DNA of 23,509 bases, taken from NCBI GenBank assembly GCA_003427395.1, contig BFEA01000064.1, positions 570,743 to 594,251 on the forward strand. The letters are read 5' to 3'. Within the stretch, counting starts at the first letter, position 1; each line of letters begins with the position of its first letter. Both the position numbers and the translations under genes were made by a program. The notes under the pieces are model-generated. The model had not been told where the DNA came from and searched no databases. It saw only the letters and a list, made by a program, of their open reading frames with translations. The DNA comes from Chara braunii (Eukaryota; Streptophyta; Charophyceae; Charales; Characeae). Shown here piece by piece: positions 8,521 through 18,140 of the stretch.

Positions 8521-8905
8521 GCAGCCAGCCAGCATTCACTCAAGTGAATGTCCCAGCAACACNGCCACAAGTGTGAGGCTGCTAGGTGGAGTGCTGGCTT
8601 TTATAGCCAGCCGCAGGCATTTTGGTAGCTCCCTTGCCCACAACCAGGCAAAAATTTCGTTAGTGCTCTTAACCCTTGATCTAAATCAATGACGAGGAGC
8701 TCTGAGCCTTGGTTTTCCCCTTGGGGAGCCAAGGTCATCAGTTCTTAGGAGCACCTGGCCGCTTCCCATGCCAGGTGCCTCTGGAAATGGATGTACTTAG
8801 CCATTTAAGGACTGCCTGTTCAATTGAACAGGCACTGTCCTATCAGCCCCTAGAACCGTCTAGGGGTTGCACCTAGTCCACGACCGCGGCCACGGACATG
8901 GCCGT
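8521..8905. repeat. Chain of short perfect hairpins
   Basis: Successive perfect inverted repeats of unrelated sequence: CATTCAC/GTGAATG (8533-8550); GCTGGCT/AGCCAGC (about 8601-8619); TTGAT/ATCAA (8676-8689); CCTTGG/CCAAGG enclosing CCCC-TT-GGGG (8707-8734); GCACCTGGC/GCCAGGTGC (8751-8778); AAATGG/CCATTT (8785-8806); the 20-bp palindrome GCCTGTTCAATTGAACAGGC (8814-8833); CCCCTAGA-ACCG-TCTAGGGG (8847-8866); CGGCCA/TGGCCG (8887-8904). An outer pair GCAGCC (8521-8526) / GGCTGC (8578-8583) is also possible. No ORF covers this stretch convincingly. It abuts the LINE tail. One base (8563) is N. Confidence 0.65.
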
Positions 8906-8910
8906 CACCC

Positions 8911-10915
8911 TTTTTCTTGTTTTTTTTTTATACTTATTTTCCCCTTTTTTTTTTCTTTTTTTTTTTTTTACCATCAAAGTTGGCTCCTATCTATTAGTGG
9001 GGAGCAACACTTGTTGGGAACCGGGCCCAGCGTCCCTTATAACAACTCAAATGATAAGTCGGGGCCAGAATCCCCATATTCTGCCTGGTGAAGAAGACTG
9101 CCAATGGAAAGCCGAGCACAGTGGGAAGATACCTAGCCTAAGTGGAAATTAACAGTCCCTCTCAGCGAAGAGCTGTCAGATAGGCAGTCTAGGTCTCTAG
9201 GACTGTGGGAGTGATCCCATATAAGATCAGAGTAGAAAAGCTTATTACCGTTGGAGAAACCCGCCCATTTATAGGGTGAGGACCATTTCTTCTCAAAATT
9301 ATGTTTAGCCAGTTCCAGGGAGGCAGAATTTCTTCTGGTCTTACACCAGTCAACTGTAATCTCCATTCTTAACGAGTGCTAGAATTTTGCAGTAAGAGAC
9401 AGGTTTGGAATTGAGGAAACGCCTGTCCCGACGTGCTAGCCATAGGGACCAGAAGGCCCTTCTTCTGAATATTTGGGCCACCTCGTCCGCCTGATGGTTC
9501 TTAAAACGCTCTAGGATTCTGCCTGTAATTACTAAGTCCTTGCTCCAAAAACCTGTCGTGGAGTATGCTTTCTCCCATAGGAAGCCCAGAAACTCCAAAA
9601 AACCCCTAGCGATAACACATTCCCATTAGAGATGTAGCCAGTCCTCCAGACTCGGATGGGGACAGACGTCACACGTCGTATGGATATCCATACTTTTTTC
9701 TGAACACCAAAGGGCAGTGGGGACGCATGAATGCAGATGTAACCATTGGAGCCCCCCCACCTTTGTTTCCAGTGACGAGAGCAAGAGTTGGATAAAGAAA
9801 AAGACCCATGAAGGTGAAATCTGTGTCAGATTTAAAGATGCTACCCTATGTTGCCAGTTAATTGTCAGACCTGCTTGAATAGAGTGAGCTTGAGAATGAA
9901 GGTTGTTTCTCTCAGTGGAATCCTGGCGACTTCTTTACCTGGGGTTGAGATTACCCAACCGATCTTGTCTGTGTCTACCTTCCACTCCGGATCTGTGAAG
10001 GACTGAGGCCTAATAAGGAATGCACCGTCACGGTCTTGCTGGACCGTAATTTCCTGCAGTCCCACCAAAGAGCTGGGCGCAGGATCCCTGACCTGTTGAA
10101 GTATTGAGTCCCGGAGAGTCCATTCTGAGAGCAGCACTTCGTCATTGTCGAGTACGGTGTCTACCCTGAAGTAACAAGCTGGCTCGATTGTTGAGCTGAA
10201 CCATTGCTGTTCGTGGTACTTCTTGGGGGGGTTGGAGATGATCGTGGTCCACTTCGAGGGGATAGCAGAGACCAGGTTCGCCAGGTGAAAGTCCACTTGA
10301 TGGAGGCCTGCAAGTTGCTGCCGGAGTTCTGCACCCTTCTTCCATGCTTTCTTGTCGGAGTCCCATATGTGTCGGATAAGCCAGATGCCGCGTTGCATCC
10401 ACTTTCGGTCAAAGTTGCCAGGAGCTTTGGCTATGGAGAACGGAAGCCCTGCTTGGTTACAGATCGCTGTGTTTTCGAAGAGACAGGTGTTGAGTATTTC
10501 CTGCACAGTGGAGGGTTCCTCCAGGTTTCGAGGGAGCATCTTGCCCCATGCCTTGAGGATTCCTTCCCAGGTCTTAGTCGAGGTACAACCGGTGAACGGT
10601 TTCATTAATCACGGTAAGGCCTGCCAAACAGCTTCGGGGTTAGAGAACTTGCATTGATTAGCCAGGGATGCTTGGATCAGTAAGATCCAAGGCTGCTTTT
10701 CTTTGGTTGTCAGCATTCTGACAGGCCATTTAGCTAGTACTAGTGGTTTGTTCTGTGTTTCAAGGTCCATGATACCCAGGCCACCCGCCTTCCTTTTTTC
10801 TGTGACTTTTGTCCAACTAACTTTGGACAGGACTGATTGGGTTTCCGAGTCTCCTTTCCACAGAAAACGGGTCAAGAGTCTCCTGATACTGGTATCGGAG
10901 TTTCCCTTCTCTTTT
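8911..10915 (-). mobile_element. 5'-truncated non-LTR retrotransposon (LINE), 3' part of the RT ORF, poly(A) end
   Basis: On the minus strand the reading starts near 10910 with SIRRLLTRFLWKGD and continues with SWTKVTEKRKAGGLGI and PWILLIQAS, typical of the region after the reverse transcriptase in plant LINEs. It runs in frame past a TGA (10609-10611) into a 246-codon stretch (10605-9865). Around 9680-9600, after a frame change, comes the zf-RVT signature: TCDVC, then EDWLHL, an in-frame TAA (9626-9628), and WEC-IARGF. A further C-terminal stretch (9598-9350) shifts frame again at about 9360 and ends at 9133. The 3' UTR reaches an A-rich tail (T-rich on plus, 8911-8969). Endonuclease and RT catalytic domains are missing, so this is a dead copy. 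Confidence 0.85.
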
Positions 10916-10920
10916 CAGTG

Positions 10921-10962
10921 CAGGGGCAGCTCGTTTTTTCCAAAATGAGCTGCCTCCCCTGT
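10921..10962. repeat. Inverted repeat just 5' of the LINE
   Basis: CAGGGG-CAGCTC (from about 10920) pairs with GAGCTG-CCTCCCCTG (ending about 10962) around a TTTTTTCCAAAAT loop, with one bulge. It lies at the likely 5' truncation junction of the LINE. A role in integration is speculation. Confidence 0.45.
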
Positions 10963-11076
10963 CATTTCGCGGAGTCCATCTAGAGTCAGGCTCAAAGGGG
11001 TTGTTTTTTCCCCCTGCGCGCACCCGTATCTGGGCCAAAACAGGCGCTTGATACAGGCGTGCGGCTACAAGGTCCA

Positions 11077-11094
11077 TCTCTCTCTCTCTCTCTC
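11077..11094 (+). repeat. (TC)9 microsatellite
   Basis: Nine TC units followed by a T run. No gene start is evident beside it. Confidence 0.8.
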
Positions 11095-11261
11095 TTTTTT
11101 GCCCCCACCAAAGCCCCGACTTGCCCAACATGCCCGTACCCGGATGCCCACGACGCCAGGTGCAGGCCACGCTCTGCAGCCTGTTCACTAGATGAACGGG
11201 CGCAGAGCCAGAGGGGCTCCTCGTTTTGGAGCCTTACCTATTGGCCGCTGCGTTTCCATCG

Positions 11262-11278
11262 TCGTAGTAGTTGTAGTG

Positions 11279-11315
<37 letters not shown>
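11262..11315 (+). repeat. (GTA)n / (TAG)n microsatellite
   Basis: An imperfect GTA array with two interruptions near its start (TTG, TGG). It gives poly-V, poly-S or poly-T in the various frames, which explains several spurious open frames here. Confidence 0.85.
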
Positions 11316-11377
11316 GATGTTTCCATGTTTTAGCAGTAGATTCATTCGATTTGCTTAGTTTAGCAGATGTTTGTCTA

Positions 11378-11602
11378 GCCCGTTCGTCAAAACGAACGGG
11401 CACGCGTGAAGGGTAGTCATGGAGATATTGCAAGGTTTCACGCGTGACTGTATGGATAGCGATGGCTTGGCTATGGTGTTGTACCTCCAGCTGCTTGAAT
11501 GGGCGGAGGCCAACCCGGCAGCCCCCTCCTACGCACACCTGAACATATCTACACACAAAGCTCCACTTACACATACACAAGTGGAAGAATTTCTCCTCAT
11601 CA
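11378..11602. repeat. Second chain of perfect hairpins
   Basis: GCCCGTTCGT (11378-11387) pairs with ACGAACGGGC (11392-11401) around CAAA. The next stem starts at the same base: CACGCGTGAA (11401-11410) with TTCACGCGTG (11437-11446). TCCACTT (11562-11568) pairs with AAGTGGA (11579-11585), and short pairs (ACTGCC/GGCAGT, TGGAG/CTCCA) follow to about 11645. Two adjacent perfect 10-bp stems are hard to get by chance. No coding function is apparent. Confidence 0.6.
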
Positions 11603-11960
11603 AGTCATCTCGACTGCCCTGGCAGTTTGGAGATAGCTCCACCCTCCATACCTTAGATGTACCTACCATGGTTTGAAGACCAGACACATCGAGTACGAGG
11701 GTATTACAGGAAGAAGCTTGGAAAATTGAAGCGGCGTAACGGGATGCAGTGGGAGAGCGTGCCGTGGCGGTGGGAGTGCTTCAATAGATTCAAGCATCTT
11801 CGACAGATATCTCATTACAGAGTCGTCAGATCAGACAAGGGGGATGCACTCGCATCTCTTCTGGGCGAACAAAGAATCATGAGTTCTCTGCCGACTTCAA
11901 TGTGTTTGAAGCTACACGGATAATACCTGTCATTCAGATATATCTTTTCATCTACTACTT

Positions 11961-12085
11961 NNNNNNNNNNNNNNNNNNNNNNNNNNNNNNNNNNNNNNNN
12001 NNNNNNNNNNNNNNNNNNNNNNNNNNNNNNNNNNNNNNNNNNNNNNNNNNNNNNNNNNNNNNNNNNNNNNNNNNNNNNNNNNNNN
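11961..12085. other. Assembly gap (125 N)
   Basis: A run of 125 N. Open frames crossing it are meaningless. The flanks show no matching repeat that would explain the gap. Confidence 0.99.
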
Positions 12086-12089
12086 TAAG

Positions 12090-12700
12090 GTTATATCCAA
12101 CGAGTCATATTTTAGCTTCGAGTCGTACGTCCGACTTTTTCGTTTGTGCCCTTACTCCATAACGCCCAGAATTTTACTTCCCCCCCCCCCCCCTCCCAAG
12201 TCAGTCATGTTATTTGCCATGTCTCTGGTCCTGATCTTGGTTACATTCATCCGTTTCTCTTTGCATTCAACACTCTGTACTCGACTAATAGCTGGGGTAA
12301 TCCAAATTGTTTTCGGTCAAATAGTCGGGATTCCACAACGTAGATATTATCTGAAAACTAGTAATACTATGCACTTGCCACATCTTTAGGGTAGATTAAT
12401 CAACTTTTTCACCCGTGAGAATACTCGTCCATAACTCTTGACATTAGGGTGTGGCCTGTTTGCTCTGTTTTCTTGGTGTTCCGACCTTGTTGTAGATGGA
12501 ATGACTCTGAAATTTGGCCGCCAAAAGACTTGAAAGCTATCTGGTGCAGCCTTATTCTATAAGCAGTAGCTCTGGCTAGTCGAGGCTCATTTGAGTATTT
12601 CATTTGGTTGGTCATAACATCCATAGTTTTTGTGAAAAGAAAGTACAGTGGTTTATGACTGGAAATGAAGGAAATCTGGTGATACGCGTGAAATTGCTAA
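12090..12700. other. No recognisable feature
   Basis: Unique-looking sequence with a 13-base C run near 12181-12193. Short open frames only, no motif, no RNA gene seen. Confidence 0.5.
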
Positions 12701-12707
12701 TTACTGT

Positions 12708-13205
12708 AGCGATACCACCTTGTCCAGTGAGAGTGTAACAAGGGGCGGTGGGAACGTTACTGGTTAGATGGCACGAGAGAGCCGGTGAAGGGCAAACTTG
12801 AGTTGTACCCATTGCGATCGCTTTATCATGAAGGTCCAAGGGTGTGTGGTGGGAAACCCGTCATGGCAGCTCAGGCTCTTTACAGGGTGTTGGGACAGTG
12901 TGGGTGAAAGGGTAGCTCACCACAGCGGCTCATGAGTGTGAGAACAAGGCAATCCTTACTACAGTTCTGGGGGAAACCAAGGGAATTACTAATAGCGGCG
13001 CCATTCTGAGCAGTGGGAGGGTATCAAGAGGCGGTGGGAACGCTATTGGTTAGGTGCTATGAGAGAACCGGTGAGTAGCGAACTTGAACTATACCCATTG
13101 TGTCCGCATAAAACGGAGGTCCAAGGGTGTGTGGTGGGAAACCCGTCATGGAAGATCAGGCTCCTTACAGGGTGATGGAACAGTGAGGGTAACAGGGTCA
13201 TCCCT
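12708..13205. repeat. Tandem duplication, two ~200-bp copies 285-286 bases apart
   Basis: Copy 1 (about 12708-12915) and copy 2 (about 12994-13205) share GCGGTGGGAACG (12745 and 13031), GAGAG-(A/C)CCGGTGA, TACCCATTG, and an exact run of about 34 bases starting GGTCCAAGGGTGTGTGG (12833 and 13118). Differences are mostly substitutions. There is no conserved frame. The unit is unidentified. Confidence 0.75.
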
Positions 13206-14990
13206 GCAGCTGTGAGAGGATCAGTGTCGGTTCAGTCAATGAACTTGTGACGTTCAAACCTCACGCCCGGAGCGACTTCCTGATCGGAGTGGGATGTGGG
13301 CCTGGAAGTGCGAAAAGAGGTGTGCCAAGGATTTTTTGGAAAGTGTGGGGGTGGAGTCCCAGACCAGAACTGAGATCTCCTGTGGTAAGGTTCTAGGGGC
13401 ACGGGTGTAATAAGGCTAGGGCCGGGTGGCGACCATCGGTGTGTGCGGTGTACCCAGGGCCATTCGGTTCGTTTGGTAACGTCGGTTCGGGAGGGGCTCG
13501 AGGTGAGATCCCTGGAGGTCGGACCGTCGGGTACCGCCACGTGGCACCTGTCGTCGTGTGGTGCGGTTAGGCGTCTCCGTCCCAGGGGCTTGGTGGTGGT
13601 TGCGCCGTCTACAGTTTCTGCACAGCGTACGGGGCCAGTATTGGGCGATGGAATTCCACGGTACCACCGTAAGTTGGTGGTACGGGAGGAGGAGACGGAA
13701 GAGAGGGAAATTGGTAGTGATGACAACAAAGTCAAGGGATATGAAGTACTGCGTATTGTATGTTGTTGGGTAGTCGGGGCACTGTGGGTCACTAGTGACA
13801 ACACAATGAAACTCCCGAGGGCACAATCGATTTTCGGTTAGGCAGGGAAACTTCGGGCGTCTCTGTCTGAGACACTCTCTCACCCAAGGGTTGAAATACT
13901 CCGAATCCCACGATGAATCTGAGTCCCTCGAGTTCGTCATCTTGTCATTGTGGTATGATCGAATCCTCCCGCACACGTCTAATTGGCAAGGGGATTTTTC
14001 AATGTGATATCGGAAACTCCTATCCGTTTAGGCGCATGGGGGAAAGGAAAGTTCCCACCTATCCGATATCGAAGGTGTCAAGTTCGCCAATGGCCGCGAA
14101 TCGGCGTGCGCGGATGCGTGTAGGCTGCACAGATCCGTTCGTGCTTACACGCATCCCCATGCGGTACTCGCTTGTCTCTGGACGAACACTACCCAGTCAT
14201 ATAATCATTCCGGGATCCCGTACGCAATCGTTCCTGATCATGCAAGGTGCAGCAACAACAATAACTCAAAAGGGGATAAACAACAATAGAAGCAGTATTG
14301 ATAACTACGCAAAAATTCCTACCATGCTCATGAGTGTATCAAAATGACAAACAAAGTTAAGCATCAGGCAAAACAACACGCAACAGACATGAACTTCATT
14401 CATCCATTCATTAAAACACGCAACAAATGGAATCGAGATCAATCGCAAAACGAGTGTGGGCGGAAACCAAGCCAAGATTCCGAAAACAAAAGAAAACGGG
14501 CGAATCGCCCTGAGCCGAGATAAAAATTTATATACAAAAGCAAGGAGGGGGGGGCGGGAAGATAAAGAAAACTGCAAATCCACGTCCATCAACCTCAGCT
14601 CCCTCTTCCTCTCGGCGTCCACCCCCATCCCTCGACCTGATGCGCCCTCCCTAATTTCTGCCTCCACACCCTTCTCTTTAGTACCACGTGGCGAGGCCAC
14701 AATATGATCGAGGTTTATTGCATGATTACGGGGACTATCCCCGCGTGCGAAAACCACGACCATTTTCGTGCGGCACTCTTCCGCACCTTTACCACCCTGT
14801 ATCCCGATTACCTCGCCTCCCTCCCGCACACTGGTAATCGCTTCCCCCATTTCCACCGGATCGTTCATTACCAGGAGCTCCCGGAAACAGTAGCCCAGGT
14901 GGAACGATTCTTATCCCCGCTCCTGATTAACCCTCCCCCTCGCCATGCTCCCATGTACCATCTCCCCTTCCCCCTTCCTGGTGGACACTG
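13206..14990. other. No confidently recognised gene; several inverted repeats
   Basis: Opposed open frames of 130-190 codons (for example minus 13232-13804 and 13416-13976, minus 14305-14868, plus 14704-14991) overlap and have no motif I recognise. The plus frame 14704-14991 (95 codons) is the least random-looking, but it lacks support. Structures seen: GTACCACC/GGTGGTAC near 13661-13682; GATATCGGA/TCCGATATC near 14007-14071; a perfect 11-bp stem GGATGCGTGTA (14112-14122) with TACACGCATCC (14146-14156). Confidence 0.45.
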
Positions 14991-15330
14991 ATGATCGGTG
15001 ATCGGTAGATTGGTGTGCGTGTCACGGCGATGACACAAATAATCCCCTCCTTGGATTGATGAGAGCCTCCCTGAGGAATTTGTAGGACAGAGCTTGCAAG
15101 CCACGTTGGATGACGTCCACACTCTTTCACACGGTAAGTGGCCATGCAGAAAGCTCCGCGCGTCAGTCGATTAGAGAAGATCGACACGTGTGAAGATTCA
15201 AGCAAGCAGGAGCTTGCTTAAGATTGGAACCCCCTGGGCGTCACATATGTGACGAACCGATTTCTGCACCGCGCGATTTTCTGCGCAGTAGCGACGAGGG
15301 GTCCTAAGCTGGGAAGGATGGACCGATTAT

Positions 15331-16260
15331 GGTGTCGGGCGCATCGGTGCGGCACCGCACGTGGCAGCGTGAGACCCTCTCGACCACGTCACGCAGGAGT
15401 TGGACCAACCTCGACACGAACACACAAATGGAGCTTCCTGAGGCCGCTCCGACCGAGTGCGCCAGCCATACCTCTCGCGAGCCCCTACGACAGGATAGGG
15501 CCTACGCGAGGCACAACTTACCTCCACCTTACGGGAGCTGTCACCTCCCTTTGATGGGGGTATCCCCGCCGAGCTTCCAGTCCACAGTACGAAAGCTACT
15601 CGGTTGCAATCGCAGAGGTGGACCAGCCGAGGGCGTTTCTCGTTCGTTGTAGCATAGGGGGCACGCGCGGTAATACGCCTATTGGACCCGCACGCGAACC
15701 GACATCTTGGGGGGCTGAAGTCCCAAGCGCGGCTCGTCGTCGGTCGACTAGGACGCATCCCACACACCACGTGCACACCACTCTATGAACACACAAAAAT
15801 GACGCACACACATACACACGGAACGACACACACAAACAACGCGACAACGCTCCTAGCCCCTTCAGTGGCCATCCCATAACTTTCCACTGCGGAAATCGGA
15901 TAGGCGTCGCACGCGAGACTTGGTATAAAACTGCGCGGACGCAGGGCCTACTCATATCGACTAGCAATGCAACATACGCAAGCAGTCGCAATGATGGCGT
16001 ACCATGTAGTACCCATGCTCGCACGGCCCCCGTTAGTCTCGAGGGTCGCCACTCAAGCGTCGGGTGACACGCGCCTTGAGGGTTAATCTCTCGACGCCGG
16101 ACAACCGCCATGCGCGATTGAAGACCACACACCCTCTTCTGCACCTTATGCAGAGTGGGTGGTACACAGGTCCATACCTGTGGTGGCAGTCGTTTCTTGC
16201 GGCCCTGGAGGTAAGTCCTACTCCAGGTCTGGGCAAAAGTCAAGGGGTTTGACTTTGACG
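15331..16260 (+). repeat. TGTCGGGCGC-family repeat, copy B (longest), possible LTR
   Basis: It begins TGTCGGGCGCATCGG and matches copy A (4861-5330) from about 15331 to 15760 through several 10-20 base blocks. Downstream is a TATA-like GGTATAAAACTG (about 15921-15932) followed by unannotated sequence to about 16260. The right boundary is uncertain because copy A lacks this part. Long open frames on both strands here (215 codons on minus, 107 on plus) have no motif. A solo LTR is one reading, an unrelated long repeat another. Confidence 0.5.
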
Positions 16261-16373
16261 GCTGCTACGGACTATAAGGTCCAACCATGAAAACTCTAAA
16301 AAACAAAAAAACGAATAAACAGCGATTTCGTCAAAACGGACATTTTATATTTTTTGAACGAAATTGAAATTGT

Positions 16374-16431
16374 CATTTTTGAGATGATTGAAGTGCAAAA
16401 ACCATTTTTGAGATGATTGAAGTGCAAAAAC
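16374..16431 (+). repeat. 29-bp tandem duplication
   Basis: Two exact copies of a 29-base unit beginning CATTTTTGAGATGATTGAAG, at 16374-16402 and 16403-16431. Confidence 0.9.
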
Positions 16432-16439
16432 CATTACAA

Positions 16440-16580
16440 AGGGGTAAGGTATAAGGGATAAGGTATAAGGGGTATGGTGCAAGGGGTAAGGTGTAATGGG
16501 TAAGGTGTAAGGTGTAAGGTGTAAGGTGTAGGGGGGTAAGGTGTAAGGTGTATGGGGTAAGGTATAAGGTGTAAGGTACC
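16440..16580 (+). repeat. Degenerate GTAAGGT heptamer array
   Basis: About 18 irregular units of GTAAGGT and variants (ATAAGGG, GCAAGGG, GTATGGG). It is not the plant telomere heptamer TTTAGGG, and phasing is poor. It directly follows the 29-bp duplication. Confidence 0.8.
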
Positions 16581-16712
16581 ATGCAAGGGGCAAGTGACAC
16601 AGTGCACCGAGGAATAATTAACACCTTATATTCATTGCTTTTTGTCAAGCATCATCTCGTGCCAACCACGTCCGCCTCCTTCGCAATCATACTATATAAT
16701 ATCACGTACACA

Positions 16713-17543
16713 CTACTCACGAGCCACTGTGTCCAATGCCATCCGACGACGTATCGCGGGTATGTCATCTGCGGTGAAACAGAAAGGCGGAAGTTGGCCC
16801 CGTGCCAAAAGTGACGCGTACGTGAGTACAAAGACCCCACATTCGTTCGTGTCATGTTGCTTTGGAATGCCCTCTACATTCCATATGTGATTGAATGGTC
16901 TCGTGTCCACCTCTTTGCCTTGCGATTTCGATCTTTCGAATTAAAACTTTGCAAACCCGTCGGTCACTTTTAACGCGAACTCCTTGTCGGGGCCGAGGGG
17001 GTCGTAGAATTCGAATTTCCTCCTCCTCAAGTCAGCCACAACCAAGGTCCAGTGGTCCTGGTGTGCGATATGGAGAGGAGCAATAATCAAATTCATGTCA
17101 CTTATAATTACATCCTCGTACCAGCGTTCTACCTCTCGGCCTCTACATCTCATGTCATTATCGAAAAGTTTGATGAAAAAAAATGAGCTCAGCACCAATA
17201 CTCTGGGAATGCGACCGTTTCCTTCTCTAATGACTATCTCATTATCCGCGTCGCATTCTACGTGTTGTATTCTACAACAGTTGTCTAATGCTACGAGGTT
17301 GAGATAAAAGTTGATCACGTTGTCGTTTAACCACTGTTCTTCGACGACGAGTAAAAGAAAATCATTGCGAGTGAGTTGCAACACTTCGTTATTGTGCGCA
17401 TCTTGTGTGCTGACAACGGGATACCTATTCCCGTATTCGCGAATGATATGCGCTAGTACTGCCATCTCCCTCTCCGATAAAGACGAAGTTGCGAGATGCA
17501 TTGTCCATCCTCTTTTATACAATCTTGTATCCGTTGTTGGCAT
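16713..17543 (-). pseudogene. Ulp1-like (peptidase C48) SUMO-protease family gene, one in-frame stop
   Basis: Ulp1/SENP proteases cleave SUMO or related peptides through a His-Asp-Cys triad and an oxyanion Gln. Here an ATG at 17543, preceded directly by an in-frame TAA, opens 200 codons with EQWLNDNVINFYLNLV (W71, N73, D74), HWTLVVADLR (H164-W165) and FEFYDPLG (D181). A TAA (16941-16943) interrupts the frame. The same frame then runs on for 75 codons to the TAG, carrying PKQHDTNECGVFVLTY, with Q and Cys six residues apart as in the family (about Q229, C235). So the full catalytic set is present, split by one nonsense codon (TTA to TAA would suffice). The expected length (~275 residues) fits a bare catalytic domain. 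Such genes often ride in MULE and CACTA transposons. A very short intron removing the stop cannot be excluded. Confidence 0.85.
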
Positions 17544-17778
17544 TTATGCTGCACACCATAGACAATGAGGAAGAGGACATTCACGCGGGCGGACGGGGCA
17601 AGTATTGTGAGTGCATGGCCAAACGCTTTGTGAGAGCTGATGCATGCAAGGCATGTTTTCATTATTTCTCTAATATTTTACTTGTATAAACGTCATTCAC
17701 ATATGCAGTCATTCATTCCTCGCATCGATCGACCACCCTTATACATTACGTCCGCACACACACGTCCATGTCGCAACG

Positions 17779-17781
<3 letters not shown>

Positions 17782-17841
<60 letters not shown>
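17782..17841 (+). repeat. (GA)30 microsatellite, CT-rich on the gene strand
   Basis: Thirty uninterrupted GA units, about 240 bases upstream of the Ulp1-like ATG and read there as (CT)n. GA/CT tracts of this length occur near plant promoters and bind GAGA-type factors, but a neutral microsatellite is as likely. Confidence 0.95.
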
Positions 17842-17843
<2 letters not shown>

Positions 17844-18140
17844 TACAATACCACACATACGCTCCCACCATGATTTGTTACTGCACGTCGAGACGGGTAG
17901 TCAATCTAAACATCTCAGGTCTATTAAAAATTTGAGGTGAAAAAAAAAACAAAAACCATCAATGGAAAAACGATGTAGAAGTGGTGCCCACAGAGACTAA
18001 TACGAATTCTGTTTTAAACAAAACAATGAACCAAGTCAATTACACAATTTCGTTCAACAAGGCAGAGGTGAAGTTGTAATCATATCACTGGATTCTCCCC
18101 CTCCAATTGCACCCCTCCCGCCTCACCCACCCTCACCCTT

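Noticed and set aside
13232-13976. Overlapping minus-strand frames of 190 and 186 codons and a plus frame of 132
   Set aside because: Three mutually overlapping frames in a GC-rich stretch without motifs. At most one could be real and none has support.
15596-16243. Minus-strand 215-codon open frame
   Set aside because: Runs through the TGTCGGGCGC-family repeat, is not kept in copy A and shows no domain.
16440-16580. Interstitial telomere repeat
   Set aside because: Units are GTAAGGT-like, not TTTAGGG or TTTTAGGG, and are poorly phased.
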